A stretch of DNA of 64,000 bases, taken from positions 1 to 64,000 of the forward strand of contig NZ_KK211157.1 of NCBI RefSeq assembly GCF_000620625.1, written 5' to 3'. The notes under the pieces were generated by a model, which searched no databases, was not told the origin of the DNA, and saw nothing but the letters and a program-made list of their open reading frames with translations. Shown here piece after piece: positions 8,564-16,679 of the stretch (position 1 is the first letter of the stretch; every line of letters starts with the position of its first letter). The DNA comes from Mycobacterium sp. URHB0044 (GTDB taxonomy: Bacteria; Actinomycetota; Actinomycetes; Mycobacteriales; Mycobacteriaceae). Position numbers and translations under genes: made by a program.

Positions 8564-10218
8564 CGCGGCCGCCGTACCAGGTAGGGGCCGATGGCCAACA
8601 CGTCGATGGGCGAACTGCCGAAGCACTCCAACGCGTCGCGCGGACTGTCGACCATGGGCCTGCCGGCGGTGTTGAAGCTGGTATTGACGATCACGGGCAC
8701 GCCGGTCAGTTCGGCGAAGCGGGCGATGGTCCCGTACAGCGGCGTCTGCGACTGGTCCACGGTCTGGATGCGCGCGGTGCCGTCGACGTGGGTGACGGCG
8801 GGGATCCGCTCACGCCACGATTCGACGACGTCGTGCACGAACAGCATGTACGGGCTGGGAAGCGGTCCCCTGGTGAAGATTTCGGCGGCGCGATCGGCGA
8901 GCACCATCGGGGCGACGGGCCGAAACTGCTCGCGGCCCTTGACGACGTTGAGCCGCTCCAGGTTATCGAGGTGGCGCGGGTCGGCGAGCAGAGAGCGCCC
9001 GCCAAGGGCCCGCGGCCCGAACTCCGACCGCCCCTGGAACCAGCCGATCAGCTGGTTGTCGGCCAGCGCGTCGCCGACCGCAGTGGCCAGATCGCGGGGC
9101 CGCTCGTACCGGATGGCCGCGTCGTCGAGCGCGGCGGCGATCTGCTCGTCGCTCCAGCCGCGGCCCAGTTGCGCCGACGGCATCGGGCTGATGGGCTCCC
9201 CCAGTTCCGCGGCCACCGCGAGCGCGGCGCCCAGTGCGGTGCCGGAGTCACCCGCGGCCGGCTGCACCCACACGTCGGAGAAGCCGCTCTCGGCGTGGAT
9301 CCGAGTGTTGGCAACGCAATTGAGTGCGACGCCGCCCGCCAGGCAGAGCTGATCGGTGTCGACGCGTTCCCGCAGCCACGCCACCAGGTCGAGCAGCACC
9401 TCCTCGACGACCAGTTGGACACTGCAGGCGAGGTCGGCGTGCACCTCCTCCGGCCGGGCCAGCGCGGAGATCTGGTCGGTGGGCGTCGGACGTCGAGGCG
9501 GCGCCAACGATTCCCAGTCGATCGGCTCGGTGCGGAATCCACCGTCGCCGCATGCGTATACGCGTGCGCGCAGGTAGTCGGCGAAGCGCGGGCGGCCGTA
9601 GGACCCCATCGCCATCACCTTGTATTCGTCGCTGGACCGCTTGAAACCCAAGTGCTGGGTGAGGTCTTCGTACAACAGACCCAGCGAGTGCGGCAGCGAC
9701 TGCGACGCCAGCACGTCGAGTTTGTGGTCGCGGTACACCCCCGACAACATCGAGGTGCGCTCCCCGCGGCCGTCGACCACCAGCACCGCGGAATCGGGGT
9801 GAGGCGAGGCCAGCGCCGTCGACGCCGCGTGCGCGACGTGATGGCGCACGTGCCGCACGACGGCCGGGTCGAGGCCGGGCAGTGCGGTGGCCAGGAAACC
9901 CGGTGCGCGTTGGGCATACAGCGTGCGCAGATACTCCCATTGCGCGTCGAGGCCGGGCAGGTCGTCCGGTTCACCCTCCATCAGCGTCGGGTCGTAGGAG
10001 TAGCCGACGGCATCGATGTCCGCGGGTTCGAGCCCCGCCTCGGCCAGGCACCACTTGGCCGCGGCGGTCGGCAGTTCCCACGTCGAGAACGGCACCGCCT
10101 GCTTGCCGTGCTTGCGGCGGCTGAACCGCTCCTCCTCGGCAGCGGCCACCACCTGGCCGTCGACGATCAGTGCGGCGGCCGGATCGTGAAATACCGCGTT
10201 GATTCCCAGAATTCGCAT
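8560..10218 (-). CDS. Carbamoyltransferase (NodU/TobZ family)
   Basis: A 552-residue O-carbamoyltransferase. The N-terminal Kae1-like domain starts RILGINAVFHDPAAALI, followed by AAAEEERFSRRKHGK. The iron-site histidines are seen in RHVRHHVAHAAST, and the C-terminal YrdC-like domain has EFGPRALGGRS, FRPVAPMV and NTSFNTAGRPMV. Enzymes of this family move the carbamoyl group of carbamoyl phosphate onto a sugar or aglycone hydroxyl. AGGAGGT lies before the ATG at 10218, which shares one base with the preceding stop (TGATG). A carbamoylated sugar in the final glycan is predicted. Confidence 0.92.
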   Translation of the reverse strand: MRILGINAVFHDPAAALIVDGQVVAAAEEERFSRRKHGKQAVPFSTWELPTAAAKWCLAEAGLEPADIDAVGYSYDPTLMEGEPDDLPGLDAQWEYLRTLYAQRAPGFLATALPGLDPAVVRHVRHHVAHAASTALASPHPDSAVLVVDGRGERTSMLSGVYRDHKLDVLASQSLPHSLGLLYEDLTQHLGFKRSSDEYKVMAMGSYGRPRFADYLRARVYACGDGGFRTEPIDWESLAPPRRPTPTDQISALARPEEVHADLACSVQLVVEEVLLDLVAWLRERVDTDQLCLAGGVALNCVANTRIHAESGFSDVWVQPAAGDSGTALGAALAVAAELGEPISPMPSAQLGRGWSDEQIAAALDDAAIRYERPRDLATAVGDALADNQLIGWFQGRSEFGPRALGGRSLLADPRHLDNLERLNVVKGREQFRPVAPMVLADRAAEIFTRGPLPSPYMLFVHDVVESWRERIPAVTHVDGTARIQTVDQSQTPLYGTIARFAELTGVPVIVNTSFNTAGRPMVDSPRDALECFGSSPIDVLAIGPYLVRRPR

Positions 10219-11204
10219 CAGCGACCTCCTGCCGGTGCGGACGTTGGATGACTGGAACCGACCCGGAACCACTCGACCGTGGCGGCCAGGCCGTCGACAT
10301 AACTCACCGCGGGTGACCAGCCCAGCCGCTCGCGGGCCAGCGTGATGTCCGGGCAGCGGCGCTGCGGATCGTCGGTCGGGGTCGGCACGAACTCGATCGG
10401 TGAGTCACTTCCCGCCAACTCGCGGATCAACTCCGCGATGCGCAACACCGAAAGCTCCTCGGGGTTTCCGATGTTGACCGGCCCTTCGAAGTCACTGCAT
10501 GCCAATGCGATCAGGCCACCGACGGTGTCGTCGACGTAGCACAGTGACCGGGTCTGGCTACCCGTTCCGGCCACGGTGATCGGCGCTCCGCTCAAAGCCT
10601 GACTGCAGAAGGCGGGCACCGCCCGGCCGTCGTCGGCGCGCATGTGCGGGCCGTAGGTGTTGAAGATCCGCGCCACCCCGATCGACACGCCGCGCTCACG
10701 CGAATAGGCGAACGTCAACGCCTCGGCATACCGCTTGGCCTCGTCGTAGACGCTGCGCGGCCCGATCGGATTGACATTGCCCCAGTAGCCTTCCCGCTGC
10801 GGATGCTCCAACGGATCGCCGTAGACCTCGCTGGTCGACGCCAGCACGAAGCGCGCACCACACCGCTCCGCGAGGTCAAGCGCATTGGCCGTGCCGTTGG
10901 CACCGGTGCGCAGGGTCGCCGTCGGCATCCGCAGGTAGTCCACGGGCGAGGCGGGCGACGCGAGATGGAAGACCGAGTCGAAGGTCTTGTCGCGCAACTC
11001 CTGCGGCAGTGGCTCGCTGATGTCGTGCCGCACGAAGCGGTAGCCGGGCCGTCCGTCGAGCCGGGTGTGGGCTGCGGGGGCACTGGTCGACAGGTCGTCG
11101 ACGCAGACGACTTCGTCGGCGCCGCGGTCGAGTAGGGCCTCGCACAGGTGAACGCCGAGGAAGCCACTGCCGCCGGTGACCAGGATGCGGGAGAGTCGGG
11201 ACAC
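10218..11204 (-). CDS. UDP-glucuronate decarboxylase (UDP-xylose synthase), first gene of the operon
   Basis: An extended SDR of 328 residues that decarboxylates UDP-GlcA to UDP-xylose. The NAD loop is TGGSGFLG, and the stretch from HLASPASPVDYL through ASTSEVYGDP, YWGNVNPIGPRS, YDEAKR and ARIFNTYGP follows UDP-xylose synthases closely rather than GalE. A GTG at 11204 is chosen because a sigma-F-like -10 element ends nine bases upstream, which would give a near-leaderless message. An in-frame ATG at 11279 would place that promoter inside the coding region and overlap the divergent gene start. UGD, which makes its substrate, closes the same operon. Confidence 0.88.
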   Translation of the reverse strand: MSRLSRILVTGGSGFLGVHLCEALLDRGADEVVCVDDLSTSAPAAHTRLDGRPGYRFVRHDISEPLPQELRDKTFDSVFHLASPASPVDYLRMPTATLRTGANGTANALDLAERCGARFVLASTSEVYGDPLEHPQREGYWGNVNPIGPRSVYDEAKRYAEALTFAYSRERGVSIGVARIFNTYGPHMRADDGRAVPAFCSQALSGAPITVAGTGSQTRSLCYVDDTVGGLIALACSDFEGPVNIGNPEELSVLRIAELIRELAGSDSPIEFVPTPTDDPQRRCPDITLARERLGWSPAVSYVDGLAATVEWFRVGSSHPTSAPAGGR

Positions 11205-11213
11205 CGGCGAGCG

Positions 11214-11239
11214 GTACCCCGCCGACTCGTCATGAAACC
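11214..11239 (-). promoter_or_regulatory. Sigma-F-like promoter of the heptose/xylose operon
   Basis: On the minus strand: GGTTT (11239-11235), 15-bp spacer, GGGTAC (11219-11214). This fits the mycobacterial sigma-F pattern GGTTT-N15..17-GGGTA. The GTG start of the first operon gene is nine bases after the -10. Its -35 is back to back with that of the divergent promoter, with the shared core AAACCGGGTTT. Confidence 0.7.
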
Positions 11240-11240
11240 G

Positions 11241-11266
11241 GGTTTGGCGGGATGGCCTTGGGGTAG
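11241..11266 (+). promoter_or_regulatory. Sigma-F-like promoter of the GT2 gene
   Basis: Plus strand: GGTTT (11241-11245), 15-bp spacer, GGGTAG (11261-11266). The ATG of the GT2 gene is eleven bases downstream, so the 5' leader would be only a few bases. It is the mirror partner of the promoter at 11214-11239. Confidence 0.68.
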
Positions 11267-11277
11267 AGGCATCGGTC

Positions 11278-12165
11278 ATGGCCACTGAGTCACTCAAGTC
11301 ACTCACCTCTTTCGTCATTGCCACCCGCGACCGCTGCGACGAACTCGTCGCGGTGGTGGAGCGGCTGTTGGAGACCACCCATTGCCCGATCGTGGTGGTC
11401 GACAACGGTTCCCGGGACGACTCGGTGCGCGCGGTACGCCGGTTGGCCGATAGGGCGACGGACCGACTGGAGGTGGTAGCACTGCAGGACAACCTCGGTG
11501 CGGTGGCCCGCAACGTCGGCGTTGCGCGCGCCAGCACACCGTTCGTCGCGTTCTGCGACGACGACTCGTGGTGGCATCCCGACGCCCCGACGATCGCCGA
11601 GTCGATCTTCGCCGCGAACCCAAGCGTCGCCGTGCTGGCCGCGCGCACCGTGGTCTGGCCGGACGAACGCGACGATCCGCTGTCCGCGGTGATGGCGGCC
11701 AGCCCGCTCGGCCGCGATCCCGCGCTGCCGGGACCCTCGATACTCGGCTTTTTGTCCTGCTCCTCCATGGTGCGCAAGGACGCGTTCGAAGCCGTCGGCG
11801 GATTCAGCCCGATCTTGCACTTCCGCGGTGAGGAGCAGTTGCTGGCATGGGATCTCGCGGCCAACGGCTGGGACCTGTGCTTCTGCCCCGAACTGGTGGC
11901 GTACCACCAGCCCTCGCCGACGCGGCCGCCCAACGCGGTGCAGGACGCCCGCAGCATGCGCAACGCCGTGTTGACCACGTGGCTGCGGCGACCGCTCGGG
12001 CACTGCCTGCGGGCCGCCGCCAGGCTCGGCTATGCCGCCACCGCGGACGTCGCCCACGCGAGGGCGTGCGCCGAGGCCCTTGGCAGGTTGCCCGCGGTCG
12101 TGCGCGAGCGGCGACGCCTTCCGGCGGACGTCGAGCGGTCGCTGGCCCTGCTCGGTGACGGCTGA
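11278..12165 (+). CDS. Glycosyltransferase family 2
   Basis: A 295-residue GT-A transferase. SFVIATRDRCDEL starts the fold, VVVDNGSRDDS follows, the metal-binding motif is FCDDDSW (about residue 97), and RGEEQLLAWDLA is the late acceptor/base region. No membrane span is evident. The ATG at 11278 follows a sigma-F-like -10 by eleven bases and has no clear Shine-Dalgarno site, consistent with a near-leaderless message. It is divergent from the heptose operon and probably co-regulated with it; its sugar donor is unknown. Confidence 0.86.
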   Translation: MATESLKSLTSFVIATRDRCDELVAVVERLLETTHCPIVVVDNGSRDDSVRAVRRLADRATDRLEVVALQDNLGAVARNVGVARASTPFVAFCDDDSWWHPDAPTIAESIFAANPSVAVLAARTVVWPDERDDPLSAVMAASPLGRDPALPGPSILGFLSCSSMVRKDAFEAVGGFSPILHFRGEEQLLAWDLAANGWDLCFCPELVAYHQPSPTRPPNAVQDARSMRNAVLTTWLRRPLGHCLRAAARLGYAATADVAHARACAEALGRLPAVVRERRRLPADVERSLALLGDG

Positions 12166-12176
12166 CGGCGCAGCCA

Positions 12177-13430
12177 TCATCTGGCGCCCCGCGCGTACAC
12201 CGGAATGCGATGACCAGTTTCCGCCAGGTGGCTGTAGACGCCGACGGAGTCGTCGGCCACCTTGTCCCACGTGTACCGGGCACAGACCCGCCTTCGGCCG
12301 GCCGCGCCCAGGGTGGCGCGAATTCGCTTGTCCCGCAGGATGGGGTTGATTGCGGCGGCGAGCGCGCGGAAGTCCTTCGGCGGCACCAGTCGTCCCGTGC
12401 CGTCGTCGACGACGGTGTCCAGCATGCCGCCCACGGCCGAGGCGACGACGGGCACACCGCACGCCATCGACTCCAGTGGCACGATGCCGAACGGCTCGTA
12501 CCACGGGGTCGCGGCGACCACGTCGGCCGAGCGCAGCAGCATCGGCATCTCCTCGCGGGCAACGGACCCGTAGAGGTGCACCCGGTCAGCGACGCCCATC
12601 CGCGCGGCCAACTGTTGCAGCCGCATCGCCTCCGCGTCGTCGTCGAGTCCTGACTTGTCGGGGCCGCCGACGATGACCAGCTCCGTGTCGGGGATGAGCC
12701 GCATCGCGCGGATCATCGTGTCGAAACCCTTGCGCGGCACCAGCCTTCCGACCGATACGATGCGGTGAGGCTTCCCGCGTGGGGCCGTCGGTCCGCGCGG
12801 AGTGAACTCGTCGACGTCCACGCCGCACGGCACCACCGAGATGGCCGAGCGTGGCCTACCCATCCGGACCAGTTCGTCGACCTCGTCGGAACAGGTCGCC
12901 GCGACCCAGTCGGTCTTGCGGGCGATGAGTGTCTCCAGCCGGACCCGGTCGTCGGGGCTGGTGTCGTCGACCCCCTGGTGTCTTCTCTTGACCACCCCGA
13001 GCGCGTGAAACGTCTGCACTGCCGGCACGTCGTGCATGGCGGCCGCAGGCATGGTGGCCAGCCCGGACATCCAGAAGTGGGCATGCGCCACGTCGGGACG
13101 CCAGTCGTTCCAGCTCATGCCGAGGTATCGGCCGAACGTTCCCATGTACTGCAGCAGTTCGTCCTTGGGTAGCCCGCATGCGGGCCCGGCGGGCACGTGG
13201 ACCACCGCGTACCCCTTCTCGGTGTCGACCCGGTCCGGCAGGTCGGGGTCGTCGCGGCGGGTGTAGACCACGACCTCGTGGCCGCGCCGTGCCAGTGCCG
13301 CGGACAGCTCCGCGACCGCGACGTTCTGCCCGCCCGCGTCGACGCCCCCAAGGTGCGCCAACGGGCTGGCGTGCTCGGATATCATCGCGACCCGCAGTGG
13401 AATTGGTTTCGGCAGTGCCGTCGCCGTCAT
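12177..13430 (-). CDS. Glycosyltransferase family 4 (retaining GT-B)
   Basis: A 417-residue GT4-type enzyme. The N-terminal donor-loop region has HLGGVDAGGQNVAVAELS, as in sucrose-phosphate/mannosyl transferases. The central VSVGRLVPRKGFD begins the nucleotide-binding half, and the E-x7-E element is in YEPFGIVPLESMACGVPVV. GAGGAGGT precedes the ATG at 13430, which overlaps the upstream gene stop (ATGA). It forms a two-gene unit with the gene starting at 14398. It is a paralogue of the protein at 17854-19098 (compare GGMLDTVV in both). It is convergent with the GT2 gene with an 11-bp gap. Confidence 0.88.
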   Translation of the reverse strand: MTATALPKPIPLRVAMISEHASPLAHLGGVDAGGQNVAVAELSAALARRGHEVVVYTRRDDPDLPDRVDTEKGYAVVHVPAGPACGLPKDELLQYMGTFGRYLGMSWNDWRPDVAHAHFWMSGLATMPAAAMHDVPAVQTFHALGVVKRRHQGVDDTSPDDRVRLETLIARKTDWVAATCSDEVDELVRMGRPRSAISVVPCGVDVDEFTPRGPTAPRGKPHRIVSVGRLVPRKGFDTMIRAMRLIPDTELVIVGGPDKSGLDDDAEAMRLQQLAARMGVADRVHLYGSVAREEMPMLLRSADVVAATPWYEPFGIVPLESMACGVPVVASAVGGMLDTVVDDGTGRLVPPKDFRALAAAINPILRDKRIRATLGAAGRRRVCARYTWDKVADDSVGVYSHLAETGHRIPVYARGAR

Positions 13431-14398
13431 GTGCACACCTCCTCGATCAGTCGGTCCCATTCGGCAAGGAATCGGTCCACGCCGAAATGCGCCGTCGCGT
13501 ATTCACGTGCGGCCTTGCCTGCCGCCATCGCGGAACCGTGATCGACGCAGAACGCCTCGGCGGCCAGGGCCAGGGTCGTGAGATCGGCGCTCACCACGCC
13601 GGCCTCCGGCGGGACCACCAGTGGCGTCATGGTGGAGGCGATTGCGACGATGGGCATGCCAAGGAACATCGCCTCCAGTAGTGACAATCCCAGTGACGTC
13701 CAGCGCGCGGTATGCAGATACACCCGCCGCCGGGCCACCTCCTTCATCAGCCGCTGCGACGGCAAGTCACCCCGGCCGACGACGCGTTCCACCCGATGCG
13801 GTTCCGCGTTCAGGTCCTCGGAGCCGATGCCCCACACGTCGATCGGGACGTGGCAGCTCAGCGGGGCAAGCAGGTCCGCGCCGACCGTTCGCCATCGCCG
13901 CACCGGTTCGTTGATCATCGTGGCCGCTGCCGAGACGTCACCGACGTAGAGCTGTCCGGGGTCGGGCACGCCGTGGTTGATCACGCGGGTGGGTGCTGAG
14001 CCGTTGTCCCACATCAGTTGGTTGAAGTCGGTGACGTGGACCACCGGGATGTCGGTGCGCTCGGCCATCGGATGGACGCTGTCGACCGGGTGGGGTCGCG
14101 GCGCGTTGTGTTCGACGTAGACGGCCGGGACGTCGATCCCTGGACGCCGGTGCAGCCACTCGGCCGCCAGGTCGAGTTCCTCCGGGCGCTGCAGGACCAC
14201 GACGTCGACCCGTCGTTCGGCGAGCTCCTCAGCCGCCACCTCGACCGCGTTCGGCCAGTCGCGTCCGCACAATCCGCGTCCGCGCTCGTCGCCCGTATGG
14301 GGCACCAGATAGGAGTGCCGACCCGCGACGAACGCGTCCATCCAGGACCCGTGCACGTGCCACACCAGCACGTCGAGGCCGGTCCCCGGAGAAGTCAT
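13427..14398 (-). CDS. Glycosyltransferase-like protein (GT4/GT1 clan, short)
   Basis: A 323-residue protein. The C-terminal half has the donor-binding pattern WTSLGLSLLEAMFLGMPIVAI, typical of GT4 enzymes, and the middle has YVEHNAPRP and VVHVTDFNQLMWDN. The usual glycine-rich N-terminal loop is replaced by a VWHVHGSWMDAFVAGRH start, as in glycosyltransferases that lack a full N-terminal domain. The ATG at 14398 is ten bases after a sigma-F-like -10 and has no clear Shine-Dalgarno site. The function is a probable sugar transfer, substrate unknown. Confidence 0.75.
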   Translation of the reverse strand: MTSPGTGLDVLVWHVHGSWMDAFVAGRHSYLVPHTGDERGRGLCGRDWPNAVEVAAEELAERRVDVVVLQRPEELDLAAEWLHRRPGIDVPAVYVEHNAPRPHPVDSVHPMAERTDIPVVHVTDFNQLMWDNGSAPTRVINHGVPDPGQLYVGDVSAAATMINEPVRRWRTVGADLLAPLSCHVPIDVWGIGSEDLNAEPHRVERVVGRGDLPSQRLMKEVARRRVYLHTARWTSLGLSLLEAMFLGMPIVAIASTMTPLVVPPEAGVVSADLTTLALAAEAFCVDHGSAMAAGKAAREYATAHFGVDRFLAEWDRLIEEVCT

Positions 14399-14408
14399 GG
14401 CCGCGCGA

Positions 14409-14434
14409 ATACCCTTAAGAGGATTCGATAAACC
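14409..14434 (-). promoter_or_regulatory. Sigma-F-like promoter of the two-gene GT unit
   Basis: Minus strand: GGTTT (14434-14430), 15-bp spacer, GGGTAT (14414-14409). This is an exact match to the mycobacterial sigma-F pattern. The ATG at 14398 is ten bases downstream. The rest of the 164-bp gap (14399-14562) is AT-richer than its surroundings and shows no other feature. Confidence 0.75.
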
Positions 14435-14562
14435 GGTTCTTCCTGAGAAGTTCCTGCCCTTGGTTTTCCACCAAAGACTGCTGGTAACAGCATGTTTCGC
14501 GATACGACAGCCGGAGGCGCGACCGGCAGCGGTCGACGAGGTATTGAATTGGAATGGTCGGA

Positions 14563-15744
14563 TCAGGGCGTGAGCATGATCTTGACCGCACCGTCCTGCT
14601 TCTTCTGGAAGATGTCGTATGCGTGTGGGGCGTCGTCGAGCGGCAGCACGTGGCTGGCGAAGCCGTCGACACCGAGCGGGTCGTCGTCGGTCAGCAGCGG
14701 CATGATGTCGTCGACCCACCGCTTGACGTTGGCCTGCCCCATCCGAATCTGCACCTGCTTGTCGAACAGCGTGAGCATCGGCATCGGGTCGGCCATGCCG
14801 CCGTACACGCCGATCAACGAGATGGTGCCGCCGCGGCGGACGATGTCGATCGCGGAATAGAGCGCGTCCAGCCGGTCCACTCCTGCCTTCTGCAGCAACG
14901 GCTTGGCGATGGCGTCGGGCAGCAGCGACGTGGCCATGTGTGCGGCCTTGGCGATCGGCGACCCGTGTGCCTCCATGCCGACGGCGTCGATCACCGAGTC
15001 CGTGCCCCGTCCATCGGTCAGGTCGCGGATGGCGTCGCCCACCGAACCGTCGAGCGCCCTCAGGTCCAGGGTCCGGATGCCGAAGGCTGTGGCACGGGCC
15101 AGCCGTTCGGGCACGAGATCGACCGCGATGACCCGGTAGCCGAGGTGATGCGCGATGCGCGCGGCCATGTCGCCGATCGGGCCGAGACCAAGCACCGTCA
15201 CGGAGCCGCCGTCGGGAACATCGGCGTAGGCGACCGCCTGCCATGCCGTGGGAAGGACGTCGGACAGGTAGACGAACCGCGAATCAGGGGGCCCGTCAGG
15301 CACTTTGATGTGGGTGAACTGCGCTTGCGGCACCCTCAGCAGCTCTGCCTGTCCGCCCGGTACTTCGCCGTACAGCTCCGAATATCCGAACAGCGCCGCA
15401 CCCATGCCGTGCTCGCGAACCTGCGTGGTCTCGCACTGCGTGTACAGCTGACGGTCACACATGAAGCAGTGTCCGCACGAAATCTGAAAGGGAATCACCA
15501 CGCGGTCGCCGACCTTCAGATTCGACACCTCGGAGCCCACCTCGGCCACGATGCCCATCGGCTCGTGGCCGAGGACGTCGCCGGGATGCATGAACGGGCC
15601 CAGCACTTCGTAGAGGTGCAGGTCCGATCCGCAGATGTTGGTCGACGTCACCTCGATGACCGCATCGGTTCCTTCTTCGATCTTGGGATCCGGCACGGTC
15701 TCGACGCGCACGTCGCGCCTGCCGTGCCAAGTCACTGCCTTCAT
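14563..15744 (-). CDS. Zinc-dependent alcohol dehydrogenase (formaldehyde dehydrogenase-like)
   Basis: A 393-residue medium-chain dehydrogenase. The catalytic zinc ligands are in NICGSDLHLY and GHEPMG, and the four-cysteine structural zinc site is represented by CGHCFMCDRQLYTQC. The NAD-binding loop is VLGLGPIGDMAARIA. Length and the long insert before the C terminus resemble glutathione-independent formaldehyde dehydrogenase-like proteins. GGAGG stands before the ATG at 15744. A sigma-F-like promoter lies 63 bp upstream, which suggests a stress or stationary-phase role. Confidence 0.88.
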   Translation of the reverse strand: MKAVTWHGRRDVRVETVPDPKIEEGTDAVIEVTSTNICGSDLHLYEVLGPFMHPGDVLGHEPMGIVAEVGSEVSNLKVGDRVVIPFQISCGHCFMCDRQLYTQCETTQVREHGMGAALFGYSELYGEVPGGQAELLRVPQAQFTHIKVPDGPPDSRFVYLSDVLPTAWQAVAYADVPDGGSVTVLGLGPIGDMAARIAHHLGYRVIAVDLVPERLARATAFGIRTLDLRALDGSVGDAIRDLTDGRGTDSVIDAVGMEAHGSPIAKAAHMATSLLPDAIAKPLLQKAGVDRLDALYSAIDIVRRGGTISLIGVYGGMADPMPMLTLFDKQVQIRMGQANVKRWVDDIMPLLTDDDPLGVDGFASHVLPLDDAPHAYDIFQKKQDGAVKIMLTP

Positions 15745-15807
15745 CGCGCCTCCATCCGCTTCTGGGCCGCGCGCGCTCTCGTCGCGCCACGGTCGATCGC
15801 CACGCGA

Positions 15808-15833
15808 CTACCCGCGACCATCGCATCGAAACG
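15808..15833 (-). promoter_or_regulatory. Sigma-F-like promoter of the alcohol dehydrogenase gene
   Basis: Minus strand: CGTTT (15833-15829), 15-bp spacer, GGGTAG (15813-15808). It departs from the consensus only at the first -35 base. Unlike the other copies it leaves a leader of about 57 bases before the ATG at 15744, where a Shine-Dalgarno site is present. Confidence 0.6.
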
Positions 15834-15980
15834 CGACCTCGGCGTCGACGTCAATTTGCCCGCGACCTGCACCCGCACTTCGCTTTTCGGCACCGTCATC
15901 CATCTCGCGAAAAGCTCGAGCCCCCCCGACTCAGCCGCGAATTTGCGGCCTACCGTGGTGATGTGGGTGAGGAGTCAGGC

Positions 15981-16679
15981 GTGCCGGCGGCGCGCTGGCC
16001 GAAGGTGGGCAAGTTCCGCTACGTCAGCGCGGCTGATCGCTGGGAGTGGTCGGATGAGGTGGCGGCCATGCACGGCTACGCGCCCGGCAGCGTGGCACCA
16101 ACCACCGAATTGCTGTTGTCGCACAAGCATCCCGATGACATGCCCAATGTCGCGGAGGTCATCGACAACGTCCGCCGCAAGGGCGCCGCCTTCTCCAGCC
16201 GACACCGGATCATCGACACCGCGGGCAAGGTCCACGTCGTCGTGGTCGTTGGCGACCGGCTGGTCGACGGTGAGGGCACCGTCACGGGCACCGAGGGCTA
16301 CTACGTCGACATCACGCAAGAATTCGACGCCGACTTCCAGACGTCGCTGACCGACGCGCTGGCGACGATCACCGAGCAGCGGGCCGTGATCAACCAGGCG
16401 ATGGGCATGCTGATGCTCCGGCACGGCGTCAGCGCCAGTCAGGCGTTCGACGTTCTCACCGCACTGTCGCAGCATGCCAACGTCAAATTGCGCACGATCG
16501 CCCAGCGTTTCGTGGACCGCGTCGCCGCCGCTACCGTCCTCAACGGTGAGGACGGCGACCGCTTCGACGGCATCCTGCGCAACGTGCACCGTTCGGAACC
16601 TGCCGAGCACGACGGCGCCGAGCTGATACCGATGCGCCGTTCACGACGGACGGTGCCTCATTCCCGAAGGGTGACGTGA
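15981..16679 (+). CDS. PAS-ANTAR RNA-binding regulator
   Basis: A 232-residue protein. A PAS domain (about residues 10-115) starts FRYVSAADRWEWSDEVAAMHGY, with HPDD near residue 45. An ANTAR domain follows (about 125-190), with QRAVINQAMGMLMLRHGVSA and AFDVLTALSQHANVKLRTIA. ANTAR domains bind paired hairpins in nascent RNA and act as antiterminators. GTG at 15981 is chosen because GAGGAG stands six bases upstream; an upstream in-frame GTG at 15963 lacks a good site. It overlaps the AraC gene 3' end by 22 bp, convergently. The input to the PAS domain is unknown. Confidence 0.85.
   Translation: MPAARWPKVGKFRYVSAADRWEWSDEVAAMHGYAPGSVAPTTELLLSHKHPDDMPNVAEVIDNVRRKGAAFSSRHRIIDTAGKVHVVVVVGDRLVDGEGTVTGTEGYYVDITQEFDADFQTSLTDALATITEQRAVINQAMGMLMLRHGVSASQAFDVLTALSQHANVKLRTIAQRFVDRVAAATVLNGEDGDRFDGILRNVHRSEPAEHDGAELIPMRRSRRTVPHSRRVT

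Noticed and set aside
10218..11204. Annotation as UDP-glucose 4-epimerase
   Set aside because: The HLASPASPVDYL and YWGNVNPIGPRS patterns are those of UDP-xylose synthase rather than GalE.
10218..11978. Long frame upstream of the UDP-xylose synthase
   Set aside because: The extra part is antisense to the GT2 gene and has biased Ser/Thr composition; the family fold starts only at 11204 and the promoter lies upstream of that.
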